Shown here piece after piece: positions 52,848 through 62,573 of a stretch of DNA of 64,000 bases (its first letter is position 1; every line of letters starts with the position of its first letter). The notes beneath the pieces are model-generated. The model made no database searches. It saw only the letters and a program-made list of their open reading frames with translations, and was not told where the DNA came from. The stretch is from positions 434,001 through 498,000 of the forward strand of contig CAXXGR010000007.1 of NCBI GenBank assembly GCA_963678775.2. Direction: 5' to 3'. The stretch comes from JBFHIJ01 sp963678775. Its GTDB lineage: Bacteria > Bacteroidota > Ignavibacteria > Kapaibacteriales > UBA2268. The position numbers were made by a program, and so were the translations under genes.

Positions 52848-54125
52848 TTATTTATCAGCTTCGCCCATAATTGGGTCAATAGATCCAATTATGGCAACCA
52901 CATCTGCCAGGAATGAACCTTCCACGAGATAAGGAAGAAGTTGAAGGTTAGCTGTAGATGGAGAGCGGATTTTCATCTTCCATGGGTGCCCTGTGCCGTC
53001 AGAAACTATATAGAATCCAAGCTCACCCTTTGGAGACTCAATACACGTATAAGACTCTCCTTTCTCAGGCGCAGAGCCATAGTTTACAAGCATAAAGTCA
53101 TTTATAAGTTCTTCCATTTTAGTATAAACATTTTTCTTTTTTGGAAGGACAGCTTTATGAGTACCACCAAGTCGTACTTCACCATCAGGGATTTTATCTA
53201 AACATTGCCTTACAATTTTTAGAGATTCAGACATTTCTTTAAATCTGACCATATACCTAGCCCAAGTGTCGCATTCTGTCTGAGTTATTACATCAAAATC
53301 AACTTGGTCATACATTAGATAAGGTCTGTCTATTCGAAGATCACGTGCTATTCCTGAACCACGAAGAAGAGGTCCGGTAGCTCCCATAGCAATCGCTTTA
53401 TCAGCAGGTAAAATGCCTACGCCTGCTAGTCGGTCAATAAATATCCTGTTCCTATGCACCAGCTTGCCAATATCTTCAAGCTGCTGAGGAAACTGCTCAG
53501 CCCATTCTTTAATCATAGCAAAACCTTTTTCGCTAATGTCATTAGCGACACCACCTATCCTACCAAAACTGGTAGTAAAGCGGGCACCGGTTATTTCTTC
53601 AATGATATCATATAGTTTTTCTCTTTCAGTAAAGCACCAAAGTAAAACAGTCAAAGCTCCAACATCCATACAGGTGGAGCCAATGGCCATAAGATGCGAA
53701 GACATCCTAGCAATTTCAGACAATAGTGTGCGAATCCATTGAGCACGAGGTGGTGCTTCAATGCCCAAAGCATTTTCAATTGCCAAAGAAATAGCAGTAT
53801 TGTTGGAAAGAGGAGCAATATAGTCCAATCTGTCCGTATGAGGAATGAATTCGTGATAAGTAGTATTTTCTGCTAACTTTTCGTAGCCTCTATGTAAATA
53901 ACCTAATTCAGGTACGCATTTGATAATCTGTTCACCATCAAGCCTAAGAACTACACGCAACACACCGTGAGTAGCCGGGTGCTGTGGGCCCATATTTAAC
54001 ACCATATCATTTTCAAGAGGATCATCAAATATAACAGATTGGTCTTGGCTTAGTAATTCCTGATATATCTTGTTTTGCCTGATTTTAACAATTCTGTTGT
54101 ATTCCGCCTGTGTTCTGACGTTCAT
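52848..54125 (-). CDS. nuoD: NADH-quinone oxidoreductase subunit D (49-kDa subunit)
   Basis: 425 residues. Subunit of the peripheral arm of complex I that forms, with NuoB, the quinone-reduction site. Hallmarks: NMGPQHPATHGVLRVVLRLD (about 45-64), ELGYLHRGYEKLAE (about 72-85), FTTSFGRIGGVAND (about 182-195), and the C-terminal ASFLADVVAIIGSIDPIMGE-like end (VEGSFLADVVAIIGSIDPIM). Related to NiFe-hydrogenase large subunits but lacking the metal cysteines. Unusually, no other nuo gene is beside it. ATG at 54125. Confidence 0.95.
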   Translation of the reverse strand: MNVRTQAEYNRIVKIRQNKIYQELLSQDQSVIFDDPLENDMVLNMGPQHPATHGVLRVVLRLDGEQIIKCVPELGYLHRGYEKLAENTTYHEFIPHTDRLDYIAPLSNNTAISLAIENALGIEAPPRAQWIRTLLSEIARMSSHLMAIGSTCMDVGALTVLLWCFTEREKLYDIIEEITGARFTTSFGRIGGVANDISEKGFAMIKEWAEQFPQQLEDIGKLVHRNRIFIDRLAGVGILPADKAIAMGATGPLLRGSGIARDLRIDRPYLMYDQVDFDVITQTECDTWARYMVRFKEMSESLKIVRQCLDKIPDGEVRLGGTHKAVLPKKKNVYTKMEELINDFMLVNYGSAPEKGESYTCIESPKGELGFYIVSDGTGHPWKMKIRSPSTANLQLLPYLVEGSFLADVVAIIGSIDPIMGEADK

Positions 54126-54361
54126 ATAACTATCTCCAATTAAGCATCATTATTTTCTTTGATAGAGGTTTGATAAAGTAAAAGATTTACCAAACCAATT
54201 TAATATTTTCCGATATAACATTTACGATTTTAAGCGAAAAACATTTTATTATGGGGATAAATTGAGTTTTTAAGAAAAGATTATTGCTGATACAAAAAAC
54301 AAAAGAACACTTTTGCGACTATGTCGTAATAATAGTATACACTTTTTAGGAGGAATCTATT

Positions 54362-54700
54362 TTGAAAATTATTACAGTACCATTAAATAAAAAAGCAGAG
54401 GAAGACTTAAACTTCAACAATGCAAGTCCAGATGATTTGATAGAATTAGCCATATCTGACGAAGCTTATTTTGTATTAGAGAAAGAATTATTTTTAGAAT
54501 TTAACAAGATTTGCAATGTTTTAATAGATAATTATGAAGATGAAAAAATTATTGGAATTGGCAAATTGAAAAGCTTACTTGAGTTTATGGAATCTGACGC
54601 TATTTCTGAAAATGCAGAGGATATTCCTAGATATAATGAAATAAAAAGTATGATAATTGAAGCGATAAATAGAGAAACGGGTATTTATTTTTTCTTCTAA
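54362..54700 (+). CDS. small acidic protein of unknown function
   Basis: 112 residues from a TTG start preceded by TAGGAGGAA nine bases upstream, a strong ribosome-binding site that supports this start. Predicted mostly helical, acidic, no signal peptide. No family recognised. Its 3' gap to porX is 170 bases, so it may or may not be in the same transcript. Confidence 0.6.
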   Translation: MKIITVPLNKKAEEDLNFNNASPDDLIELAISDEAYFVLEKELFLEFNKICNVLIDNYEDEKIIGIGKLKSLLEFMESDAISENAEDIPRYNEIKSMIIEAINRETGIYFFF

Positions 54701-54870
54701 ACCCTTACAAATCAGAACTGCAAATAAATTATACATATTTACAAAAATTATGTAAACTCTTTTGCGTTTAAACTGTATAAAGATGGAAGTGGATAAAATC
54801 CTGTTGCTTTTTTTTCAAAATTAGCGTTTATTGTTACTTGCACTTACACATAGAATGGAGTATTAGATAT

Positions 54871-56448
54871 ATGAGTCTTGCTAAAGGGAAAATCCTCTGG
54901 ATAGATGATGAAATAGATAGGCTGAAACCGCATATTATTTTGCTTAGAAATCGTGGTTATGAAGTTGAAACTGCTTCAAATGGAGAAGATGCAATAGCTA
55001 TGGTAGCTCAAAAGCATTATGATTTGATATTTTTAGATGAAATGATGGTTGGCATAAGCGGCTTAGAAGCTTTGCCTAAAATTAAAGAAAAAGACCCAAA
55101 TACTCCCGTTGTCATGGTAACCAAATCCGAAGCTGAGTCAGTTATGGAAGATGCTATAGGAAAAAAAATAGATGACTATCTGACCAAACCGGTCAATCCT
55201 GCTCAAATATTGATGGCTTGCAAAAAGTTTTTAGAGGCAAACAGAATTGAAGAAGAGCAGTTTACAAGAGACTATTTGCAGGGGTTTAACCAAATATCAC
55301 GTCAGATGCTTGGGCCACTAAGTTGGACAGAATGGCAAACTCTATATAAGAATCTTGTTTCTTACTCCATGGAACTGGATAAGCACCCGGACTCCGGCTT
55401 GACTCAAACCCTTGCCGACCAGTGGAGACAGTGCAATGCAGAGTTTTCTAAATTTGTTGAATCCAATTATAAAGATTGGATTGAGTACGAAGATGAAAAT
55501 TATCCGCTTCTTTCTCCTGACATACTTGATAATTATATTTATCCTATTTTAAACAATGAGCCTGATACTAATCTTGTTTTCTTTGTGGTTGACTGTATGC
55601 GTTATGATCAGTGGTTAGTAATGGAAGATCTTTTAAAATCTTCTTTTGCTTCTACTACTGATTTATATTCTTCTATCCTACCAACAGCTACTCCTTATGC
55701 AAGGAATGCAATTTTTGCAGGGCTTTTTCCTTCTGAGATAAAACATCATTATCCTCAATTTTGGAATGTAGAGTCTAACTCTGAAGATCATAAGCAGAAT
55801 GCTTTTGAGAAAGAATTAGTCGAAGCTTGGGTGCAAAGGAAAAGACTTAATCTCAAAAACAAAGTCAATTTTGTTAAAATATTTGATACTGATTTTGGTA
55901 AAAAAATAGAAAAAGATATGCCAAAGCTATTGCAATCTCAGTTTACTGTGGTTGTACTTAACGCTATGGATATGATTGCTCACTCTCGTTCGGACTATGC
56001 AATATTAAAAGAAATTGCTCCTGATGAGTCAGCTTATCGTTCTCTTACCAAATCATGGTTCCAACATTCTTCATTCCTTGGGATGTTGAAAATTATAGCT
56101 AAGCAGCCTAATACTAAGGTTGTAATTACTACTGATCATGGATCTATTCGTTGCATGAGAGGTGTTAAGGTACTTGGAGACAGAGATACTTCGACAAATC
56201 TGCGGTATAAGTTTGGTAAAAATGTAAAAGCAGATAAGCGACATGCTATGCAAATCTCTGATCCCAGAAAGTATAAATTAACAGCTCACGGTATCACTGT
56301 GAATAACATTATTGCAAAAGAGGACTATTATTTTGTATATCCTACTGATTATCATCATTATATGAATAAATATCGCGACAGTTTTCAGCATGGAGGTATT
56401 TCTTTAGAAGAGATGATTATTCCCGTAATTGTGTTGGAACCTAGATAA
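54871..56448 (+). CDS. porX: PorX-type response regulator with PglZ domain
   Basis: 525 residues from the ATG at 54871, which starts the receiver domain (MSLAKGKILWIDDE); an upstream TTG at 54838 is unlikely. Receiver: acidic pair D12/D13, phosphorylated D56 in IFLDEMM, T84 and K106. Linker of helices (about 125-215), then a PglZ domain (about 225-525) of the alkaline-phosphatase superfamily with VVDCMRYDQW, ILPTATPYARNAIF, and TDHGS near the end. In Porphyromonas and Flavobacterium PorX controls the type IX secretion system and its PglZ domain is a phosphodiesterase. This fits the T9SS-tagged proteins in the window. No sensor kinase (PorY) adjacent. Confidence 0.93.
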   Translation: MSLAKGKILWIDDEIDRLKPHIILLRNRGYEVETASNGEDAIAMVAQKHYDLIFLDEMMVGISGLEALPKIKEKDPNTPVVMVTKSEAESVMEDAIGKKIDDYLTKPVNPAQILMACKKFLEANRIEEEQFTRDYLQGFNQISRQMLGPLSWTEWQTLYKNLVSYSMELDKHPDSGLTQTLADQWRQCNAEFSKFVESNYKDWIEYEDENYPLLSPDILDNYIYPILNNEPDTNLVFFVVDCMRYDQWLVMEDLLKSSFASTTDLYSSILPTATPYARNAIFAGLFPSEIKHHYPQFWNVESNSEDHKQNAFEKELVEAWVQRKRLNLKNKVNFVKIFDTDFGKKIEKDMPKLLQSQFTVVVLNAMDMIAHSRSDYAILKEIAPDESAYRSLTKSWFQHSSFLGMLKIIAKQPNTKVVITTDHGSIRCMRGVKVLGDRDTSTNLRYKFGKNVKADKRHAMQISDPRKYKLTAHGITVNNIIAKEDYYFVYPTDYHHYMNKYRDSFQHGGISLEEMIIPVIVLEPR

Positions 56449-56488
56449 TTTATGTTAGGATATTATTTTTTTTTCGTATATTGGATAT

Positions 56489-56944
56489 ATGGAAGTAAAT
56501 AACTATACAACGCTCTCAGAGAAAGAGACCATAGAACTCGGGAGAAAATTCGCTGAAGATTTAGTACCGGGAGACTTGGTACTGTTTTATGGCGACTTGG
56601 GAAGCGGTAAAACTGAATTTATAAAGGGAATATGCGAGTATTTCAGTGTAAATGAACTCGTAACTTCACCTACATTTACTATTATGAATCAGTATGCCGG
56701 CGAGCTAAATGATGAGGATTTGCCTATCTATCATGTAGATTTGTATCGAATTAAATCAAAAGATGAGTTAGGTGAAATAGGTTTACAAGATTGCTTGTTT
56801 TCGGATGATGCCATCAAGCTTATTGAATGGGCAGAAAAAGCACATAGTTTGCTGCCGGACACAAAATATAAAGTTAAGATTGAGTTCGACCCTGAGGACG
56901 AAAACAAGCGAAACTTTAAGATTTCTTACCAAGCAGAAGACTAA
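56489..56944 (+). CDS. tsaE: tRNA threonylcarbamoyladenosine biosynthesis ATPase TsaE
   Basis: 151 residues. Walker A GDLGSGKT (35-42), SPTFTIMNQY (about 65-74), HVDLYRI (about 90-96) and LIEWAEKA (about 117-124) are the family signatures. TsaE powers the TsaBDE complex that makes t6A37 in tRNAs reading ANN codons. It begins 40 bases after porX, probably the same transcript, and ends at a terminator. Confidence 0.95.
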   Translation: MEVNNYTTLSEKETIELGRKFAEDLVPGDLVLFYGDLGSGKTEFIKGICEYFSVNELVTSPTFTIMNQYAGELNDEDLPIYHVDLYRIKSKDELGEIGLQDCLFSDDAIKLIEWAEKAHSLLPDTKYKVKIEFDPEDENKRNFKISYQAED

Positions 56945-56956
56945 CTAAAATATTTC

Positions 56957-56986
56957 AAGCTGTCCACAAAAGACAGCTTTTTTTAG
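56957..56986. terminator. terminator between tsaE and waaA
   Basis: Stem AAGCTGTC/GACAGCTT (56957-56964 with 56972-56979) and a run of T on the plus strand, between convergent genes. Confidence 0.85.
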
Positions 56987-57059
56987 TTTGTAGTCGAAGA
57001 AAATCTTCTTACAATCCATAGTGGTATTGCTACTTATTCTAGCGAAGATTTCAGACTTT

Positions 57060-58313
57060 TTACCTCAGTTTCCGAGCCACCTCATCAGCAATAATTTTGC
57101 TGGAGCCTAAAGCTGAATTTACATATTCACCTGATAAATTAGATATTCGTTTATACTCTATGCTGTTCTCTAAGAGTAAATTCAAATGTGACTTTAGTTC
57201 ATTTGAATTAGATATACTTTTAAGAGCACCTATAGTTTCTAATTTTGGAGCATCCGGTGAGTTGGTATTGTTTTTTCCGGTGATAAGTGGCAATGCATAT
57301 CCTGCCGGTTCTGTAACGCTGTGCACTCCTACGCCAAACGCGCCTCCAATATAAGCAATGTCTGCTAAAGCATATAGCCCCAATAGCTTGCCTATGCTAT
57401 CAACTATAATGTTTTTATGCTCCAACTCTAAAGTTTGATTTTCTTTTGTTAACTTTTCCAATTCAGAAAGTAAAATTGTATTTGGGATTGTATTCTGCAA
57501 CTCTTTTATGTGTTCTTTTGTTGGTTCGTGTGGTACGTAAATAATGTTAAGCCTATCAATGCCAATCTCCATTGCTGCTACCGAAATGATTTTTTCATCC
57601 GGTTGCCAAGACGAACCGACTACAAGTACTTTTCTACCTTTGAATATAGATTTGTCGAGTAAAGGTAATTCTTTTGATTCTTTAACTTTGCCGGCGATTC
57701 TGTCTAACCTTGTATCTGCTAATGTTTCTACTTGCTTAATGCCTGCGGTTAAAAATTTAGAGGTTTCTTCCTGATTGACTGCATATATCCTATCAAACTT
57801 AGTGAATGCTATTTGTATAAAACTTTTGATTTTGCCAAGCAAGCCTGCCGGAAAAGTGGCATCTATTAAATAAAGAGGAATATTGCTATTAAATGCTTTT
57901 GTAAGCAGATTGAGCCATATCTCGTAACGTACTAGGATTATTACCTGTGGTTCTATTGTTTTTAGCAAATAGTCTACGCTGTCCTTTGTATCTAAAGGTA
58001 GGTAGAAAACTGCATCGGCAAAGGAGTAATTTTTCTGGGTATTATAACCTGATGGAGAAAAGAAAGAGCAAACGATATTAATATCATTTTTATCATGTTT
58101 CAATATCTCAATCACGGGTTTTGCCTGCTCAAACTCTCCCATAGAAGCAGCATGAAACCATATAGTTTGTTTGCTTTTGTCTATGTGTTTAAGTGATAGA
58201 AGTGATGACTCTACGGCTGACTCTCTCTCCTTAAACTTAGGTAATGCAAGCTTAAAGAGTGGTCGTAAAAGCAAAATAACAGGTAAAAATATATAGTTGT
58301 AGATAAATAACAT
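57060..58313 (-). CDS. waaA: 3-deoxy-D-manno-octulosonic acid (Kdo) transferase
   Basis: 417 residues, GT-B glycosyltransferase with an N-terminal membrane anchor (about 1-18). Adds Kdo from CMP-Kdo to lipid A precursor, the first step of the lipopolysaccharide core, which shows an LPS-bearing outer membrane. Motifs: IWFHAASMGEFEQAKPVI (about 51-68), LVRYEIWLNLL (about 126-136), VGSSWQPDEKI, YVPHEPT, and the sugar-nucleotide site IGGAFGVGVHSVTEPAGYAL (about 318-337). It starts four bases after the ABC-F gene, so the two are one operon. Confidence 0.93.
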   Translation of the reverse strand: MLFIYNYIFLPVILLLRPLFKLALPKFKERESAVESSLLSLKHIDKSKQTIWFHAASMGEFEQAKPVIEILKHDKNDINIVCSFFSPSGYNTQKNYSFADAVFYLPLDTKDSVDYLLKTIEPQVIILVRYEIWLNLLTKAFNSNIPLYLIDATFPAGLLGKIKSFIQIAFTKFDRIYAVNQEETSKFLTAGIKQVETLADTRLDRIAGKVKESKELPLLDKSIFKGRKVLVVGSSWQPDEKIISVAAMEIGIDRLNIIYVPHEPTKEHIKELQNTIPNTILLSELEKLTKENQTLELEHKNIIVDSIGKLLGLYALADIAYIGGAFGVGVHSVTEPAGYALPLITGKNNTNSPDAPKLETIGALKSISNSNELKSHLNLLLENSIEYKRISNLSGEYVNSALGSSKIIADEVARKLR

Positions 58314-58317
58314 CTTC

Positions 58318-60201
58318 TTATTGCTCCTGCTTTTCAGATAGCTCTAACCAGCGCATAGTGGCTTCATCTATCGTGTCTTCCAGTTTTTTTAGTTCTGCTG
58401 CTTTTTCTTCTAATTCTTTATAGTCAGTCAATGAGCCTTGTGCCAATAATTCTTCTAATTCTTGTTTCATTTCTTCTAATTTAGGTATTTCTAGTTCCAA
58501 ACTGTCAAATTCTCTTTGCTCCATGTATGGTAGCTTTTTAGATGTATTTTTGGGCTTATTGATATTTTTTTCTTTTGAATCATCTTTCTTTAGTGCTTTT
58601 GCTTTTCTGAGCTCTTCTTCTTTCTTTTCTAAATATATAGAATAGTTTCCGGGATATTGTTTAATATTTCCTTTGCCATCAAAAGCATATATAAATTCCA
58701 CAGTTCTATCCAGAAAAGATCTATCGTGTGAAACAATTATCAGCACTCCAAGGAAATTATCTAAGTATTCCTCTAATGCTGTTAAAGTTTCTAAGTCGAA
58801 ATCATTTGTAGGCTCATCAAAAAGTAGAACGTTCGGGTTAGCCATTAGCACGCGAACTAAGGCTAATCTTCTTTTCTCGCCACCGGAAAGAGTTTCTATT
58901 AAAGCTCCCTGTTGTTTGCGAGGAAATAGAAATTTATCTAGCAAATCTTTGCAAGTCAGGTAGCGGTCTTTTCCGACACCGACATTGATATACTCAGCCA
59001 CTTCACGAATAGTTCCTAATACTGTTTGAGTAGGCTTAAGGCTTTCTATTTCCTGCTCAAAGTAACCAAACTTAGTAGAAGCACCTATAAGTACATTTCC
59101 CTGATCAGGTTGCAAAATTCCACAAAGAGTTTTGAGCAAGGTAGACTTACCGGAGCCGTTAGGTCCAATGATACCGATTCTGTCTTTAGGTTTTGCAATG
59201 TAAGTGAATTTATTAAACAGTAGTCGATTGCCCAGAGTTTTAGTAATGTCATGAGCATCAATAACTCTACTGCTTAAAAATAAGTTGCCAAGCTCAATTT
59301 CTATTTTCTTTTCTTTTACTCGTATAGAGTTATTCTTTAAGTCATCAATCCAGTCTATTTTGGATTTTTGCTTAGAGCGACGGGCTCTGGCACCTCGTTG
59401 CAACCATACGAGTTCTGTTCTAAGGCGGGAAAGATTATGCTCTAATGTAGATTCTCTAGTCTGAAGGTATATTTCTTTCTGCTCTAAATACTTTTCGTAA
59501 TTGCCCGGATAGTTAAATATTCTCTGCTCGCTTATTTCCATAATACGGGTCGAAACTGCATCCAAAAAATACCTATCGTGAGTTACAAAAAGAAGTGAAA
59601 TATTTGAAGCTGATAATCTATCCTGTAGCCACTGCACCGAATCTGCATCTAAGTGGTTAGTGGGCTCATCTAATATCAAAAGTTTTGGTTTGGAAAGGAG
59701 GGCTTTCGCTAATGCGACTCGCTTCCTTAGGCCACCTGAAAGATATTTTACAGGCTTATGTAGCTCAGTCATGCCAAGTTCAGTAAGCACTTTCATGGCT
59801 TCATTTTCGTAATGCCATGCGTTTTTCTCATCAAGTATATGAGTAAGCTCTTCCATACGTTTACCGTCTTCGGGTCTGTTTCTGTTACAAAGATCTTTAT
59901 ATTCTTCAGTAACTTTGTAAAGATAAGGATCAGAAGATAGCACTGCTTCAAGTACAGTTTCTTCAGATTCAAACTCAGGTAGTTGATCTAAAAACTCAAA
60001 AGTAACATTATTGTTAAAAGTAACGTCTCCGCTGTCCTGATCTTCCAAGCCTGCAACAATTCTCATTAGAGTTGTTTTGCCGATACCGTTTTTACCTATT
60101 ATACCGACTCTATCGCCTTCTTCCATACCGAAAGCAACATTATCAAAAAGCAGTTTGTCGCCGTATGTTTTGCTTATGTTATTTGCAGAAAATATTGTCA
60201 T
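58318..60201 (-). CDS. uup: ABC-F protein, Uup type
   Basis: 627 residues. Two ABC domains: Walker A GKNGIGKTT (about 36-44) and GPNGSGKST (about 345-353); signatures LSGGLRKRVALAKAL and LSGGEKRRLALVRVL. Between them the linker with RTELVWLQRGARARRSKQKS (about 262-281) is a Uup hallmark. The C-terminus (about 530-627) is a coiled-coil domain that binds DNA in E. coli Uup. Such proteins act on ribosomes or in DNA-repeat maintenance. The start overlaps the upstream gene's stop (ATGA). Confidence 0.92.
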   Translation of the reverse strand: MTIFSANNISKTYGDKLLFDNVAFGMEEGDRVGIIGKNGIGKTTLMRIVAGLEDQDSGDVTFNNNVTFEFLDQLPEFESEETVLEAVLSSDPYLYKVTEEYKDLCNRNRPEDGKRMEELTHILDEKNAWHYENEAMKVLTELGMTELHKPVKYLSGGLRKRVALAKALLSKPKLLILDEPTNHLDADSVQWLQDRLSASNISLLFVTHDRYFLDAVSTRIMEISEQRIFNYPGNYEKYLEQKEIYLQTRESTLEHNLSRLRTELVWLQRGARARRSKQKSKIDWIDDLKNNSIRVKEKKIEIELGNLFLSSRVIDAHDITKTLGNRLLFNKFTYIAKPKDRIGIIGPNGSGKSTLLKTLCGILQPDQGNVLIGASTKFGYFEQEIESLKPTQTVLGTIREVAEYINVGVGKDRYLTCKDLLDKFLFPRKQQGALIETLSGGEKRRLALVRVLMANPNVLLFDEPTNDFDLETLTALEEYLDNFLGVLIIVSHDRSFLDRTVEFIYAFDGKGNIKQYPGNYSIYLEKKEEELRKAKALKKDDSKEKNINKPKNTSKKLPYMEQREFDSLELEIPKLEEMKQELEELLAQGSLTDYKELEEKAAELKKLEDTIDEATMRWLELSEKQEQ

Positions 60202-60797
60202 GGTGCTAAAAATTCGTCCGTTTGTTGTATAATTTCCGATGATACCAATTTAGTATATTTATCGACAAGAGAGTCAACTAATTTTCTTTCGTCATCATCC
60301 AAGTCTATTTTGACTGAGATGAATTTAATTGCCTGATAGACCCATTCAAATCCATATTTATCAGCTTGCCCTTCGCCAATTTGACGGGTCACCTGTAGTA
60401 GTTTTTCTTTAGCTCCATCGCTTCTGTCCCATAAAAATGGTAAAAAGTAGCAGGAAGAACCGTAAATAAATTGAGATTCGATGCTTAAACTATCCAAAGC
60501 AACACCCTGATCTATTATAGGAAGTGAAGCATTGACCCAGCTGATTTTCTTGTTTGGCCAGCCTGTAAATACAGCTCTACACATAGTCAAAGAGCCGATG
60601 TAAGTAATAGAGACTCCTGCGAGCGAGGTGTCAGATTTGGCTAACTTTTCAAAATAAGAAATGGCTGAATCAAGCAATTCTTCATTTTTCGTTGCCTTCA
60701 TATAAAGCACACGAGCATCTTTAATATTATAAGTCATGGTTTCAGTAGCGTGAGCAAAACCGTAGCAAAAAAGAATATAAAGAAGGAAATATTTCAT
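60198..60797 (-). CDS. exported helical-repeat protein of unknown function
   Basis: 199 residues with a signal peptide (MKYFLLYILFCYGFAHA, about 1-17). The mature part has TPR-like helices (ARVLYMKATKNEELLDSAIS, YFEKLAKSD) and a Trp/Phe-containing middle section. No lipobox. First gene of the operon with uup and waaA, overlapping uup by four bases. It may be a periplasmic envelope protein; function unknown. Confidence 0.7.
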   Translation of the reverse strand: MKYFLLYILFCYGFAHATETMTYNIKDARVLYMKATKNEELLDSAISYFEKLAKSDTSLAGVSITYIGSLTMCRAVFTGWPNKKISWVNASLPIIDQGVALDSLSIESQFIYGSSCYFLPFLWDRSDGAKEKLLQVTRQIGEGQADKYGFEWVYQAIKFISVKIDLDDDERKLVDSLVDKYTKLVSSEIIQQTDEFLAP

Positions 60798-61595
60798 AGA
60801 TTTTAGATAGTTAATGATTGCAGAAGAGTTATTTACGGATAAAGCGTGGGGGTATTAATTCCACGTAGTTGCAAATTTACGAAAACAATGCTAAAGAGCG
60901 AAGACTTATACAAGCAATCTAATTATTTATCAGACAAAGTATGTGAAACTACGTTACTACTTTCAGATTTAAGTAGAGACTGCAATTTTGCCCATTTAAA
61001 AAAGCTCAAAAGGCATCTGATTTTTTATCATAGAGTTTTGACGCATAGCCCAAAGTCTTCAGAAGACCCGACAGTCTCAATTTCATGGACACTGTTAATC
61101 TTTAACCCAATCTTTTAGGAAACAAGGCTGAGTTATTACAGTCGAGTGCACAATCAACCAATTCAAATAATGCTTTTCCATCCCAGTGAATACTTCTACA
61201 ATCCAAAGACTGGACTATGAAGCTATAAGGATAGTTACAAATTCACTTTCTGAATCCAGTTAAGAGTTACTATAAGTTTTCAAACCATCATTATCTGATG
61301 GATTCGTGTAATTGAAAAACGCTAAGGAATCCAATTTTTCAACAAAGTTGTCAGAATAAATAAAACTTGATTATTGAGCTTCGTTTGATTTTGCAATAAA
61401 GAAATAAAATACTTTGCTTATGTTCTATATAACTGACTATAAATAATATATTTACGAAAGTACAAATGAATAGGATTTTATAAAAATCATAAAAATCTAA
61501 AAAAAATTGTAATAAGTGTGTAACCTTTTTGAGAATAGCTGTGTCTACCAATAAAGAGATACTTATAACTCTATTGCTGAAAAGGAGCAAATATT
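60798..61595. other. 800-base region without a convincing gene
   Basis: Divergent gap between the uup operon and the TonB-like gene. The longest plus-strand frame (60846-61118) starts with GTG, has no ribosome-binding site and unremarkable content; from the ATG at 60888 it reads MLKSEDLYKQSNYLSDKVCE. It may be a decayed gene fragment. No RNA gene or repeat was recognised. The tonB promoter should lie near the right end. Confidence 0.5.
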
Positions 61596-62396
61596 ATGAT
61601 GAAGCAAATGAAAAACATCGCAACTCAAACACTCTTCGGAGCGCAGGAAATTAAAGCTTATATGAAACGTGCAACACTTACTTCTTTTGGTATTACTATG
61701 GGATTGTTTACGTCTGCTTTTGCTTTAGGCTTATATATTACTAGTCTTTCAACAAGTATTATTGAAAAAGAAGCACCGATACGAAACACTCCGGGGACTA
61801 CAGTACTTATTGATTATAATACTGATAATAACACAACAATTGATTTAATTCCGATATCTATTGATGTTATTACTACATTTATAAAAGGAACTCAAACGGT
61901 GGCAGGACATTTTGTAGCAATGCCTGATATGGATATGGTAATTGATGCTTCCAAAATTGCAACAGTTAGTCAAATTGGTAGATCATCAGCTACAATAGGG
62001 GAAACTGATGTTGATGATATTGATCAGTCAATAGATGTAGCTTTTGGAGAACCTGAAAACTTTACAGTTGATGTAGATGTTGCTCCTGCTCAACAGGAAA
62101 CATTTGAAGAATGGGAAGTATCAGAAAGTCCTAACGTAGATATTTCTGAAATTAGTAGCAATATAGTATATCCAAGAATAGCTAAACAAGCCGGTATTGA
62201 AGGATTAGTGTTGTTGAACGTACTGGTTGGCTCTGATGGAACTATAAAAAATGTTAAAGTGGAACATTCAGATAATTTATTACTAAACGAAGCAGCTATT
62301 AGTGCAGTCAAAAGATCTACTTATACTCCCGCTATTCAAAATGGCACTCCTTGTGCCTGCTGGATAAGCATTCCTATAGAATTTAGACTTAATTGA
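61596..62396 (+). CDS. TonB-like energy transducer
   Basis: 266 residues. One membrane helix near 29-52, a long periplasmic spacer rich in Asp, Thr and Val (about 55-185), and a C-terminal TonB domain (about 188-266: IVYPRIAKQAGIEGLVLLNV, VGSDGTIKNVKV, AVKRSTYTPAIQNGTP, SIPIEFRL). TonB transfers proton-motive force from ExbBD to outer-membrane receptors. The spacer lacks the usual Pro-Lys repeats. AAGGAG lies eight bases before the ATG pair. No exbB/exbD nearby. Confidence 0.9.
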   Translation: MMKQMKNIATQTLFGAQEIKAYMKRATLTSFGITMGLFTSAFALGLYITSLSTSIIEKEAPIRNTPGTTVLIDYNTDNNTTIDLIPISIDVITTFIKGTQTVAGHFVAMPDMDMVIDASKIATVSQIGRSSATIGETDVDDIDQSIDVAFGEPENFTVDVDVAPAQQETFEEWEVSESPNVDISEISSNIVYPRIAKQAGIEGLVLLNVLVGSDGTIKNVKVEHSDNLLLNEAAISAVKRSTYTPAIQNGTPCACWISIPIEFRLN

Positions 62397-62443
62397 TATC
62401 ACATAGTTTTGTTAAACTAAAACGATACAACTACAGCACAAAG

Positions 62444-62470
62444 ACCACTCTAACCGGAGTGGTTTTTTTA
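62444..62470 (+). terminator. terminator after the TonB-like gene
   Basis: Stem ACCACTC/GAGTGGT (62444-62450 with 62457-62463), 6-base loop, seven T. Confidence 0.9.
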
Positions 62471-62573
62471 TGATTAGTCAATATCTATAAATATTATATT
62501 GGAATACAGCATTATTAAGTGTAATTTATAAATAATATTAATGTAAATATACTGATTTAAACAAATAGAGACT

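Noticed and set aside
60846..61118. Possible 90-codon gene
   Set aside because: GTG start without a ribosome-binding site and no recognisable content; treated as gene-free or decayed DNA.
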